This document shows positions 43,067 through 51,719 of a DNA stretch of 55,451 nucleotides, one piece after another. The notes under the pieces are model-generated. The model saw only the letters and a list, made by a program, of their open reading frames with translations. It ran no database searches and was not told where the DNA came from. Positions within the stretch are counted from its first letter, which is position 1. Each line of letters opens with the position of its first letter. Position numbers and translations under genes: made by a program. The DNA is from Candidatus Melainabacteria bacterium (lineage in GTDB: Bacteria > Cyanobacteriota > Vampirovibrionia > Obscuribacterales > Obscuribacteraceae), in the NCBI GenBank assembly GCA_016212515.1, contig JACRFZ010000066.1, positions 1 through 55,451 on the forward strand, written 5' to 3'.

Positions 43067-44779
43067 ATGTCCCGCAACAAGAACAATGCTGGTGAATCGG
43101 ACCATCAAAGGAAACCATCGGAAGTAGACCGCGAGGAGAAACAAATGTTCAAACGTAAAGCAGTCATTATTGGTATCAATGACTACAAGGGAACCATTAA
43201 TGACCTGCCAAGCTGCGTCAGAGACGCAGAAGCTTTTGCAGACTGTCTAAATCATAAGTTCGGCTTCTCGGAGATAAAGTTGCTCACCGATAGCGAAGCA
43301 ACCCTTCCTGCCGTCAGTTCAGCGCTAGACTGGCTGGTTAAGGGAGCCGCCTCCGGAGACCGCCTGGTCTTCTACTACTCAGGTCACGGCACCACCCAAC
43401 CTAGCGGCAATGTCATGGAAGAGTACCTTGTACTCTACGATGATCTCCTCAAGGATGATCTTCTCAGTCAGAAAACTCAGGATATACCAGACGGGGTCTT
43501 GACCGTGATCCTAGACAGCTGCTTTTCCGGCGGCATGGAAAAACGGCTCTATGAGACCGTCAACAAGGCAGCCTTCGCAACGGGTCTTGAAAGTCTTTCC
43601 AATTTCGGACATACATTCATACCGGAGCGGTCTAAAGTAAAGGCCTTCATGTGCGAGCCGGTGAAAGCCAAGGTCATTGAAGACTCCATGGCGAAAACAA
43701 CCGTTTACAAGCCCTTCGGACAATCAGGCAAACTCACCCCCGGCGGCTATGAGCTGGCCCTGGCCAAAGCCTCGATCAGTGACGAAACCGACCAGGTACA
43801 ACTGAAAGGCGTGCTGATTTCAGCCTCTACGGAAACCGAAACGGCCTCGGCCAGTACATCTCAAACCAACGGACTTTCAGCCTTCACATTCTGCGTATTA
43901 AGGGTGTTGGAGACACGTGGTCTCAGTCTGAGCTTTCAGCAACTGATTGAAGAGTCCATTGTGGAGTTGCGGGCCCTCGGGCTGAGACAAACGCCTCTCC
44001 TTAAAGCCAGACCGGAGGGACTGGTTCTGCGCACCTTCTTGAATCTGGATTCGGTGCCACCGACAGGCCAGGGCACGAGCCCTCAAAGTCGGCAGTTCAT
44101 TGATTCTTTGATCTCAAGAATCAGACAACAAATTGGTTCACTCTCTTCCATAAGGACAAACACAATGAATGACAAAGCCGTAATCGACATTCTGACAGCT
44201 ATTCTTCCCGCCATTATTGATTCAGTCGCCAGAGAGAAGACAATGGTCTCGCCCTATAGCTATACCGGGCAGGTACTGCCCATAGCCAATGAAGCCCTGA
44301 CAACACAGGCTAAGCTAGCCTGGCTACCGATTCTCACAACCATTATCCCACCGCTGGTGGAGGCAATCACCAAGGAACAGACTAAATCTGTATACCTGCA
44401 ACCGCAACTCAATCAGCCCACTGAAGAGAAATTTGCCTGGCTGCCGCTTCTTGGTGCCGTACTCCCTCACATCATCGATATTGCTACCAAAGAAGCCGCC
44501 CCTGGTGTCTACCCGCAGCAACCAATCTATACCCAACACATGGGTCTTGGCAATGTTCCAGCCGGCTCCTGCCAACAAGTTGAGAAGGGTGCACTCCTGG
44601 CCGCTCTTCTGCCCACCGTGTTACCCATCGCCCTGGAAGCAGCACAGGCAGTCAGGGCTGGTCTGGCGAATAGAGCAGCCTACGGTGCAGAAAGAGGCGG
44701 CTATCCCGGCTACGCCACCACTAACAGTGCCTTCAATAGTGCAACGCTGCCGCGTTATGCGGTGACCGGCGCTCAATGA
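43067..44779 (+). CDS. Caspase-family (C14) protease with repeated hydrophobic C-terminal segments
   Basis: A 570-residue protein. The caspase-like domain (about 27-320) begins KRKAVIIGINDY and has catalytic His107 in YYSGHGT and Cys152 in LDSCFSGG, the metacaspase/orthocaspase dyad. The C-terminal part (about 370-560) carries four related hydrophobic segments: ILTAILPAIIDSVA, WLPILTTIIPPLVEAITKE, WLPLLGAVLPHIIDIATKE and LLAALLPTVLPIALEAAQ. GGAGG precedes ATG 43067; an internal ATG at 43145 has its own GAGGAG. The repeats could bind membranes or oligomerise. Confidence 0.88.
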   Translation: MSRNKNNAGESDHQRKPSEVDREEKQMFKRKAVIIGINDYKGTINDLPSCVRDAEAFADCLNHKFGFSEIKLLTDSEATLPAVSSALDWLVKGAASGDRLVFYYSGHGTTQPSGNVMEEYLVLYDDLLKDDLLSQKTQDIPDGVLTVILDSCFSGGMEKRLYETVNKAAFATGLESLSNFGHTFIPERSKVKAFMCEPVKAKVIEDSMAKTTVYKPFGQSGKLTPGGYELALAKASISDETDQVQLKGVLISASTETETASASTSQTNGLSAFTFCVLRVLETRGLSLSFQQLIEESIVELRALGLRQTPLLKARPEGLVLRTFLNLDSVPPTGQGTSPQSRQFIDSLISRIRQQIGSLSSIRTNTMNDKAVIDILTAILPAIIDSVAREKTMVSPYSYTGQVLPIANEALTTQAKLAWLPILTTIIPPLVEAITKEQTKSVYLQPQLNQPTEEKFAWLPLLGAVLPHIIDIATKEAAPGVYPQQPIYTQHMGLGNVPAGSCQQVEKGALLAALLPTVLPIALEAAQAVRAGLANRAAYGAERGGYPGYATTNSAFNSATLPRYAVTGAQ

Positions 44780-44814
44780 GAAGTAGAGGAAAACTAAAGT
44801 TTCTCTAGAGAGGA

Positions 44815-44846
44815 GGAGGGCTGTCTGTCGGCAGCCCTTCCTTTTT
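44815..44846 (+). terminator. Intrinsic terminator of the caspase gene
   Basis: GGAGGGCTG (44815-44823) pairs with CAGCCCTTCC (44832-44841, small bulge), followed by TTTTT. Confidence 0.85.
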
Positions 44847-45185
44847 GGGAGCAGCACATAGCGCAAGCCGTACCACCCTATCCGGTAAGACCTGAATGAG
44901 AGCTTAGCTTTTGCCGCCGGAGAAATGAAACATCTTCCATGAAAGAACCACTGCCCGTCGATGTCAGGCAGGCAAAACCACTAAATCAGCAAATAGGATG
45001 AGGACCTCTAATTTCTATGCGCCTCTTCTCCTGGAAAACAACTACTTCACACAAAAGCAAACGCCATCAACTGCGAACCGAATTGCAAAAGACCAGCGCG
45101 GAACGGAACGAGGTAAGCGCTCTGTTCTAGGAGCGCCGGGAGAGGATGCGTTTAAGGCACAAACCCAACAAAGGAAATCTAAAAG
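44847..45185. other. Gap with one doubtful small frame
   Basis: 339 nt. A 63-codon frame from ATG 44998 ends in TGA overlapping the next start as ATGA (45186-45189), an arrangement seen in coupled genes, but it has only a weak ribosome site and a non-descript basic sequence. Confidence 0.3.
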
Positions 45186-45428
45186 ATGAAAGCAACCACA
45201 CTCGAGGAAGTGATCAAGGCAAAAGCTCTGTTCAAACAACAATTCGCCAAGCAATCTACCTGGAATGCCCTCGGAACAGGCTGGGATGAAAGAGGCAACT
45301 ATTGTCTGGTGATCTACTTCCGCGAAGAGAGCATCCTTAACAACTGTGCCGTGCCTGAGCAATTCGAGGGGGTGACAATTCGCAAGCGTTTGTTCCAGCC
45401 GTCTAGAAACTTGTGCAATAAGCCATGA
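45186..45428 (+). CDS. Small hypothetical protein
   Basis: An 80-residue soluble protein with a helix, then WNALGTGWDERGNYCLVIYF and a VPEQFEGVTIRKR end that looks like a compact beta hairpin motif. AAGGAAA lies upstream of the ATG. A longer frame exists on the opposite strand but lacks protein-like features. Confidence 0.6.
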   Translation: MKATTLEEVIKAKALFKQQFAKQSTWNALGTGWDERGNYCLVIYFREESILNNCAVPEQFEGVTIRKRLFQPSRNLCNKP

Positions 45429-45553
45429 ACTGCCGTACAAGAAAACTCCGGGGAATTCAAATGCGTCTTTGCATAAAGTGGGCAGTGACTTACCCAAACA
45501 GTCACGAAGGCGCATTCGGCCCCGGGCGTCGAATCAAAAAATGAGGCAATACT

Positions 45554-45820
45554 ATGTCTAATACCTTAGAATTGTGTACGAGGATGAAACCGATTGTCAC
45601 AGCCTGTTCCACACGTTGTGTAGCGGCCACTGTTACTGTCTTCATACGTGTCATTGCCGTCTCCTTGCCGGTGCGCAAAGTAACAGGCTACATTCCTGCC
45701 ATCTACGCAAAAGCCGGATACGAAGAACGACCATTTCCAAGTTCAGCCGCCAACATTTATCAATTCAGCGGTCCAACTATTGACCAGCCGACTCGATACT
45801 CCGGCGAATTTCTATTCTAA
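45554..45820 (+). CDS. Small hypothetical protein, possibly membrane-targeted
   Basis: An 88-residue protein with a moderately hydrophobic N-terminal stretch (PIVTACSTRCVAATVTVFIR) and a polar, aromatic C-terminus. GAGG precedes the ATG. No family recognised. Confidence 0.5.
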   Translation: MSNTLELCTRMKPIVTACSTRCVAATVTVFIRVIAVSLPVRKVTGYIPAIYAKAGYEERPFPSSAANIYQFSGPTIDQPTRYSGEFLF

Positions 45821-45880
45821 TTCCACTTTCCTCGTAATCAACCTTTACCGTTCAGAAAGACCTGAACCAAAGTAGATACC

Positions 45881-46357
45881 ATGCTTAACACCAATCTCGA
45901 ATATTGGTTCATTACTCTAAATGCAGCCGCACCGATAATCTATCTCTGTCTTTCCTTGATTATTTTTGCCCGAATGACATACTCCCTGGAAACTACCGCA
46001 AGAGAGTTCCCGGCTGCGTCACTGAAGGCCATACCGACCCTCGGCAATGCCGATGAAGACCCTAAGCATACCTATCTAATCCGGCTGAAAGCCGCTAGCA
46101 AGAGCAGTACCCGGCAGGAAAGAGAGGAAATGATTCGCCTCAATCAGGAACGCCTGGACAGCTTCAAGACTGAGCTAAGCGCCTGGGCAAAGGAAAACAT
46201 CCTGCCAGGCGAACAGCCACCCTTGCACATCATCGCCGAAATTCCGGCGCTGAACATGCTTGTGGTTCAATGCAGCACCGAAACAAAGGAGAAGCTGGAG
46301 AAGTTGGGAGCTATTGCCGACATAACTATCAATAACGGCAACGTAAGACCAATCTAA
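45881..46357 (+). CDS. Single-span membrane protein
   Basis: A 158-residue protein. One membrane helix (about 13-32, AAAPIIYLCLSLIIFARM) is followed by a charged helical linker and a compact C-terminal domain of about 60 residues (LHIIAEIPALNMLVVQCSTETKEK). The latter faintly recalls small I9/ACT-like alpha-beta folds, without proof. A terminator follows. Confidence 0.55.
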   Translation: MLNTNLEYWFITLNAAAPIIYLCLSLIIFARMTYSLETTAREFPAASLKAIPTLGNADEDPKHTYLIRLKAASKSSTRQEREEMIRLNQERLDSFKTELSAWAKENILPGEQPPLHIIAEIPALNMLVVQCSTETKEKLEKLGAIADITINNGNVRPI

Positions 46358-46380
46358 CTCTATTTCTGCGCCACTCGAGA

Positions 46381-46415
46381 GAACCGGAGGACCAATCCTT
46401 CGGTTCCTCTTTTTT
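46381..46415 (+). terminator. Intrinsic terminator
   Basis: GAACCGGAGG and CCTTCGGTTC form a 10-bp stem (one G-T pair) extended by GAG/CTC, followed by TTTTTT. The start codon of the next gene is only 10 nt beyond the T-run. Confidence 0.85.
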
Positions 46416-46424
46416 GAAATCACA

Positions 46425-47252
46425 ATGGAGCCCACAGTGAATGCGCGTCTTTCAATACTGGGGCATTTGCTTGCCCTGGGCATCACAGTCACAATCACCG
46501 TCATCGCGATCTCCCTAACAGATAACACAAGCCTGGTCAACGCCCAGGACAATTCTTCAAAGACTACGGCATCGCAACAAACTTTGCCAGGTCTGGCTCA
46601 ATTACCGAACGCCCTCTATAACAGAGAGAGACAGTTTCCTGAAACAGTACTACCGGAAAGGCAGTTACAAGACGCCATCGAGAGAGCAAGCCGATTCTTC
46701 CTTTCCCAGGTTGTCTCGCCATACAACGCCAATGCCCCCGGCGACTACAATCTCAATTGCGGTCCGGCCGCCCTGGTAATGGCCTTCAGGCAGCTGGGCG
46801 AAAATCAATTCTGGAGCACCGACCCACAACACGCTATCGATAGTGCGCGTCTCAGTCTTACAGGTCGCCTAAAGGATGAGGTCACATCAATGGAACAAAT
46901 GGAGAACTTTGCCCGGCAGCACAACTTGCTTACGGAAAGGCTTTCAGATGTGGGGCAGTTGAAGCTCTCTCTGGAAAACGGTGCGGCAATCATAGCCTTA
47001 GGAAATCCCTTCGCCGCCGGTTACGCCGCACGTATAGGCGAGGACGCTTACGGACCCTGCGGTACCCTGCGCAACAAGGGATGTAGACATTTCATCGTTG
47101 TAGCCGCCTATGCTGATGGATCCGCCAATTACATAATTAACGACCCGCTCAGTAAAAACGGTCCGATCTCGATCTCAGAGATAGAAATGAAAGCCTACCT
47201 GGATAGCGGAGTAGCTCTTTCCATAAGCCGCTCTGTCGCCACGATAGGGTAA
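46425..47252 (+). CDS. Exported C39-like cysteine peptidase
   Basis: A 275-residue protein. An N-terminal hydrophobic segment (about 11-33) serves as signal or anchor. The papain-like C39 domain covers about 95-265: Cys112 in LNCGPAAL, His222 in CRHFIVVAAY and Asp240 in YIINDPL make the triad order. C39 peptidases cut after Gly-Gly in leader peptides when fused to transporters; stand-alone exported forms have unknown substrates. The start lies 10 nt after the upstream terminator, so its promoter must overlap that terminator, or the true start is further in. Confidence 0.82.
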   Translation: MEPTVNARLSILGHLLALGITVTITVIAISLTDNTSLVNAQDNSSKTTASQQTLPGLAQLPNALYNRERQFPETVLPERQLQDAIERASRFFLSQVVSPYNANAPGDYNLNCGPAALVMAFRQLGENQFWSTDPQHAIDSARLSLTGRLKDEVTSMEQMENFARQHNLLTERLSDVGQLKLSLENGAAIIALGNPFAAGYAARIGEDAYGPCGTLRNKGCRHFIVVAAYADGSANYIINDPLSKNGPISISEIEMKAYLDSGVALSISRSVATIG

Positions 47253-47275
47253 AGAGATGCAAGTGCGGCGCGCCA

Positions 47276-47319
47276 GAGAAAGCCTAAGCCCTGAAGACTA
47301 ATGGCTTTCTCAATTTTCC
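47276..47319 (+). terminator. Intrinsic terminator of the C39 gene
   Basis: GAGAAAGCC (47276-47284) pairs perfectly with GGCTTTCTC (47303-47311), followed by AATTTTCC. Confidence 0.8.
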
Positions 47320-47326
47320 TCGATAC

Positions 47327-47343
47327 TAGCCGACCGGTCTATT
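47327..47343 (+). repeat. Inter-terminator element, copy 6 (TAGCCGACCGGTCTATT)
   Basis: Sixth copy, identical to copy 4. It lies between the C39 terminator and a - strand terminator at 47357-47377. Confidence 0.8.
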
Positions 47344-47356
47344 CTTTGAGTGGAAG

Positions 47357-47377
47357 AAAAAACGGGTTGGACCCGTT
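47357..47377 (-). terminator. Intrinsic terminator facing copy 6
   Basis: On the - strand AACGGGT pairs with ACCCGTT around CCA, followed by TTTTTTC. Confidence 0.85.
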
Positions 47378-47426
47378 GTAATTTAAATTAGCAAGGAAAC
47401 TGACAAACGCGCTTGATGTAATTTAC

Positions 47427-47762
47427 TTATCTTCGCCGGCCAGTACCGTAACTACCGGGAAGACGTCGAAACATGGCGTCATCCGATGGCTTAGATGAGT
47501 TTGGAAGCACGCGACAGAGTAGTTGATGCATAGCTCTTTTGGTGGCATTATCGGGATCTTTCGGCTGATAGAGGCGAATCTCCGCAATCTGCACTACAAA
47601 CTTGAGAAAACCCTCTTTCACTGAAGAACTTTCCGTATCAATAGTGAGAACCTCTACCGTGGTTCCTTTATTGCGACGAATCACGCAGGCAAAGCACCAA
47701 ATTTCGCTACCTGGACGTTTTGCCAGAACAAACTGACCGGCCCTGAATACAGTCTTTTGCAT
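47427..47762 (-). CDS. Hypothetical protein, possibly SH3/Tudor-like
   Basis: A 111-residue basic protein. The first half (FRAGQFVLAKRPGSEIWCFACVIRR, VEVLTIDTES) looks like a small beta-barrel domain; the tail is basic and ends GTGRRR. I used the ATG at 47762, with no clear ribosome site. Function unknown. Confidence 0.5.
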   Translation of the reverse strand: MQKTVFRAGQFVLAKRPGSEIWCFACVIRRNKGTTVEVLTIDTESSSVKEGFLKFVVQIAEIRLYQPKDPDNATKRAMHQLLCRVLPNSSKPSDDAMFRRLPGSYGTGRRR

Positions 47763-47832
47763 ATAACTAACCAATGTTTGAGTAACTTCAATTCACCCCA
47801 AAACACCAACACTCCAGCTCAGGCCAGAACAG

Positions 47833-48831
47833 TCAAGCGGTGGCTCGACGGTTGAGAGCCTGCTCAAGCAGTCCGGCAGCGGCAATAAGCTCTTTCGTCT
47901 TTGCTATTTTGGCTTGATAGGCAAAAATAGCTGCCTCAAAGGTCTTCTGCAGTGCCTCAAACAAAATCTGTCGAGAAGCGAGAATGGTCTGAACATCCTG
48001 CTCGGATAAGTCGCCAGGTTCCATTTCCAGTTTGGCAAAGCCGTTCGCCTTTTCACATACGAACCCCAATCCATAGAGAATCTGGAAACTGACGGACTCC
48101 TCCCTTGATGCCATGATGCTTTTCACAGCAAAAATCAAGTCTTGAATTTCGCGCTCGCACTCGGAGCCGCCAGGTACAGAAACTGAGGCTTCCGCACCCT
48201 CTGCCCCTGAAACTTCCACCGCTTTCAGTTGCTGCACAAGAGCCGCCAGGCCGCTGGCATATCGTTCAGCCTGGTGAGCCAAGGTGGACAAAAGCTCCAC
48301 ATTGTTGCGCAGATACGGGATGCCGCGATATTTCAGCTGTGCAGGCGCCTCAGTCACCGACAGCTTCGGTGCAGCGGCCAGCCAGGCCTGGGCCAGAGAC
48401 TGACGATAGTGAAAGAACATCTCCAGACCAGACAAGCTCATTGATCGCCCATTGGCCGCACGGAGCAAAGCCTCCACAATTTTATGCGCTTCCCTGTGAA
48501 AATTCCCGTCTGCCCCGATGATGTACTCGAGTGACGAACCGGCTGCCACACGGCTGAAGCTTCCAAATACCTGAGCAAAATTCTCACCGCAAACGCGCGC
48601 GTCCTTCACCAGCGCGAAACTGCCGCCTTCTGTCATAAAGCTGACGATCTGATCCGGCGAAAGCGACTCCGGCTTGAATCGGTGCGGAACCAATCGCGCT
48701 TCGTTAAGAACGGCGGCACCGCTCATGCCGGCACGAGTCGCCGCTTTGGAACAATCCTGAGCGGCCATAGACAAGAGCGCTAAGGCAGACTGACGCCGCC
48801 ACTCCTGAAAAATCCCTTGCAATTTCAACAT
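47833..48831 (-). CDS. Hypothetical helical protein
   Basis: A 332-residue soluble protein, Ala/Leu/Glu-rich and mostly helical, with a likely coiled coil near the C-terminus (FEAAIFAYQAKIAKTKELI). No signal peptide or known motif. GAAGAGG precedes the ATG at 48831. It is 86 nt after the tandem ClpP-like gene and probably in the same transcript. Confidence 0.6.
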   Translation of the reverse strand: MLKLQGIFQEWRRQSALALLSMAAQDCSKAATRAGMSGAAVLNEARLVPHRFKPESLSPDQIVSFMTEGGSFALVKDARVCGENFAQVFGSFSRVAAGSSLEYIIGADGNFHREAHKIVEALLRAANGRSMSLSGLEMFFHYRQSLAQAWLAAAPKLSVTEAPAQLKYRGIPYLRNNVELLSTLAHQAERYASGLAALVQQLKAVEVSGAEGAEASVSVPGGSECEREIQDLIFAVKSIMASREESVSFQILYGLGFVCEKANGFAKLEMEPGDLSEQDVQTILASRQILFEALQKTFEAAIFAYQAKIAKTKELIAAAGLLEQALNRRATA

Positions 48832-48917
48832 GGTAATCCTCTTCAACGTAAGAACTAAATGCCAGGGACTGAATGCAGAACAAGCAGCCCCTGACGTGAA
48901 AGATAGGCAGCGGAAAA

Positions 48918-50000
48918 CTAAGGCAACTGCCCGAAGTCAACCGGAAGGGTCTGGTCTAGGGCATCGGCAAAGCCACGCTCGAGCGCGAGAGGAGCAGAAA
49001 GCCAGTTCTCTCTACCGCTTTCCACGAGCGCCAGCAACTGACCCTGATTTTGGCGAGTGCGTTCGGCCAGAATTTGCATGGTCAGTGCCTGATGCTGCTC
49101 CATGTTGGCGGAATACTCCTCCAGATCCTCGCTACTATGGAACTCTCCACCGTTGGAGACCTCATGAAACATGAGCCAGGTATTGCTGCCGAGAACCCGC
49201 CTGGCACCGCCCTGAAAGACGGTCAACCCGGCCGAAGCAATGAGACCAAGCCCCCAGGTGGTAACCTGCACCTGAAAGCGCGCAAGCGCCTGGAGCAGGT
49301 CGAAAATCGCATAGGCACTACCGCAATCACCGCCTTCCGAGAAAATGAGCAGATTCAAGCTCTTGATAGCGCCCACCTGGCTCTGACAGGCGTCAAGAAC
49401 AGCCTTGTATATCTGATAGGTCTCCTTCTCACTGACAGCCTCGAACAACGACAGATTCAGCTCAAGGGAGCGAACCACATCGGTTTCAGCACTGTCGGCG
49501 GCAAAGCTTATACAATCGCCTACTTCATGGGCAAAGCCCTCTGCGACCAATTCTGAAGCTGTAAAACAGCGGTTCTTCTGCATGAGCCGATCTGGAAAGC
49601 CGCTCGCCAGAAGCAACTGCCCATGGTGCCTACTGTGCCCGGAAGCCATGGCCATGGTAGCGCGCAAATGGCTCAAACCACCCACCTGCCCTTGAGGACT
49701 ACCTTCCGAGAACTGCACAAAAGTGTGGGGCGCCAGCACCCGTTTATCGCCGGCGGCAAAGACAGCGAGGGCATTGCCCGCAAGTTTTCCGACTCCCCAG
49801 GTGGTAACCTCATGCCCGCAGCTTTTGAGGGTGTTGATAAAGTCGATGAGAGCGTAACCGGCAAAAGGATCCCCACCGGCACTACAGATGACGAAGCAGA
49901 GAGGCTCGCCTGCATTTTCTCGGGACCACTTTTGCAGAGAAACAATGGCAGCCTTGACGGCAGCCGCTGACAGTAAACCAAAAATGTATTGGTAATGCAT
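48918..50000 (-). CDS. Tandem ClpP-like protease with one degenerate domain
   Basis: A 360-residue protein made of two ClpP/crotonase-like domains. Domain 1 (about 1-165) has VICSAGGDPFAGYALIDF and GKLAGNALAVFAAG, with Asn76 where ClpP has its Ser and Gln96 where it has His. Domain 2 (about 180-360) has FSEGGDCGSAYAIFDLL, Ser256 in GLIASAGLTVFQGG and His279 in LMFHEVS, so its dyad is intact. One chain thus joins an inactive and an active subunit, like ClpR with ClpP. GGAGAATGC precedes the ATG at 50000. Confidence 0.8.
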   Translation of the reverse strand: MHYQYIFGLLSAAAVKAAIVSLQKWSRENAGEPLCFVICSAGGDPFAGYALIDFINTLKSCGHEVTTWGVGKLAGNALAVFAAGDKRVLAPHTFVQFSEGSPQGQVGGLSHLRATMAMASGHSRHHGQLLLASGFPDRLMQKNRCFTASELVAEGFAHEVGDCISFAADSAETDVVRSLELNLSLFEAVSEKETYQIYKAVLDACQSQVGAIKSLNLLIFSEGGDCGSAYAIFDLLQALARFQVQVTTWGLGLIASAGLTVFQGGARRVLGSNTWLMFHEVSNGGEFHSSEDLEEYSANMEQHQALTMQILAERTRQNQGQLLALVESGRENWLSAPLALERGFADALDQTLPVDFGQLP

Positions 50001-50587
50001 ATAGCATTCTCCAGGTAAAGGACTTTGGAAACCATCGTGCAAACGTGAATTTGAATCTCCAGGTCGGAAAGTAACTTGCTACAAAACCTCGCTTCCTTCG
50101 AGTAACCGCAGTTACATACTTGGAACAGTCAATTGAACGATTGGAGTGTGCTTACTTTTTCGCCGGTAAATTCTAAATGGATAAGGGAATGACTCCAATA
50201 TGAATAACCGGGGTAGGCTAAAGCAAGCCTGATTTGGCTCCTATCTCGCCCCAGCGGGCATGAGCTAGCTAGCACCTCGTAATCCCACTAGGTTCCAAGC
50301 GCAGCGACATTCTGACTCTCGAAGACAGATTGCGAAATATGAGCCTGCTACCGCTAGCATTCTCAACCTCTTTCCAAGAAATTGAACCTTGTTAATTTAC
50401 TCAAGCTGCAATTGCCGACATGGTTGAGAGCGGTTCTGTAAGAATCAGCAGGCAATTCATTCTCAATTCAAAAGGCATTAGCACCAACCGCGTCTAAGTT
50501 CTCTAAACAACTTTTTCAACGAAGCGCCATACTCGGAACTGGCCATCTTTACAGAAACAATCGCATCTGGCTCAAGCCAGTCACACT
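50001..50587. other. 587-nt divergent gap
   Basis: Lies between divergent genes. I see no gene, clear promoter or strong RNA structure. Confidence 0.4.
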
Positions 50588-51670
50588 ATGTACTCACAAC
50601 CTTCGCCGGAACCGCGCCCGAACTTCCAGGCCGGTGGCAAAACCATTCAACAGTTATATATTCAATCCTTCTCAACCCAGCGAATCTCCTCTTCCACCAG
50701 GGTTAAGATCTCTCCCTGCGGCCAATACACACTTCTGTATGGTCCCCATCAGCCTGCCAGCCTCTTCTTGAGAGCAGGCAATGCGCTCTTGCCTCTCTTC
50801 CATAGTTACGTGCCGATAACAGAGGCTGACTTCGCCTACAGCCGCTTGCACGGCACAAGAGAAGTTGCCATTGTCCAGGCCGGCGGCGCTGCACTGCGTC
50901 TAATAGTCAGCTACCTACCTCAGGCAAACGGCAGCTTTGCCATGCACCTCTTGCCAGTAACTATCCCACTTACAGGCATTCACCTATTAGCCTACAGCGC
51001 CAGCAGTGAGAAACTCTTTCTCTCAACAAGAACTGGACAAATAACCATGCTCGACTGCCTTACAGGCACCACTGCGGCAGACGGACGAATCCAGCACCCG
51101 CACACGGCATCCGCAATGGAGACCGACAGGACGCCAAAGAGCGCACCGGTTCTACAAAAACTAATTCCAAATTCATTCAATGACAACCAGATCGTTGCTC
51201 TCACTCACGACGGCGAACTTCGGCTCGAAGACATGTCCAGAAGCAATCAGCCATTGTGGCTCGGTCTGAGCCACGAGACAGCCCCCGTAAGCTGGCTTCA
51301 ATACCATCAGCACCTGCCGGTACTGGCCGTCCATGACCGCAGCGGCATGCTAACCCTGCTCAAACTCGATGAGCCAGCCTTGCAGCCGCTGCAGCTAAAA
51401 GCCCCCGCAGGAGAACTTCAAAACCTCGACTTCGTACGAGACGATGACCGGATCAACCTGACAGCAGTCACCACCACCAGTGCTTTCAACCTGACATTCA
51501 CCACTACCGGAGGAGAAGAGGAAAGGAAACTGAAGCTGGAAAATAGCTATGAGCTAATTTCTATCGCGCAGATCAATCAGATCTTGTATGCAAGCGGCAC
51601 CAGCGCCAACAGTATCTTGAACGCAAGAAACACCGGCAATGAACTGATTGTGGCAGTTGCTGTTCAATGA
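50588..51670 (+). CDS. Beta-propeller-like protein
   Basis: A 360-residue protein without signal peptide. Repeated beta-rich units such as VKISPCGQYTLLYG, EKLFLSTRTGQITMLD, NQIVALTHDGELRLED and LPVLAVHDRSGMLTLLKL suggest WD40-like blades, though WD dipeptides are missing. Likely a protein-binding scaffold. Its stop overlaps an ATG as ATGA (51667-51670), pointing to coupling with the next gene. Confidence 0.6.
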   Translation: MYSQPSPEPRPNFQAGGKTIQQLYIQSFSTQRISSSTRVKISPCGQYTLLYGPHQPASLFLRAGNALLPLFHSYVPITEADFAYSRLHGTREVAIVQAGGAALRLIVSYLPQANGSFAMHLLPVTIPLTGIHLLAYSASSEKLFLSTRTGQITMLDCLTGTTAADGRIQHPHTASAMETDRTPKSAPVLQKLIPNSFNDNQIVALTHDGELRLEDMSRSNQPLWLGLSHETAPVSWLQYHQHLPVLAVHDRSGMLTLLKLDEPALQPLQLKAPAGELQNLDFVRDDDRINLTAVTTTSAFNLTFTTTGGEEERKLKLENSYELISIAQINQILYASGTSANSILNARNTGNELIVAVAVQ

Positions 51671-51719
51671 TTCGCAGAAGACCCGACCGTCAAGCAAAAT
51701 ACAAACTATTCAAACCCAT

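Noticed and set aside
45042..45515. 157-codon - strand frame
   Set aside because: It covers the 80-residue + strand gene, which has a good ribosome site and a more protein-like sequence.
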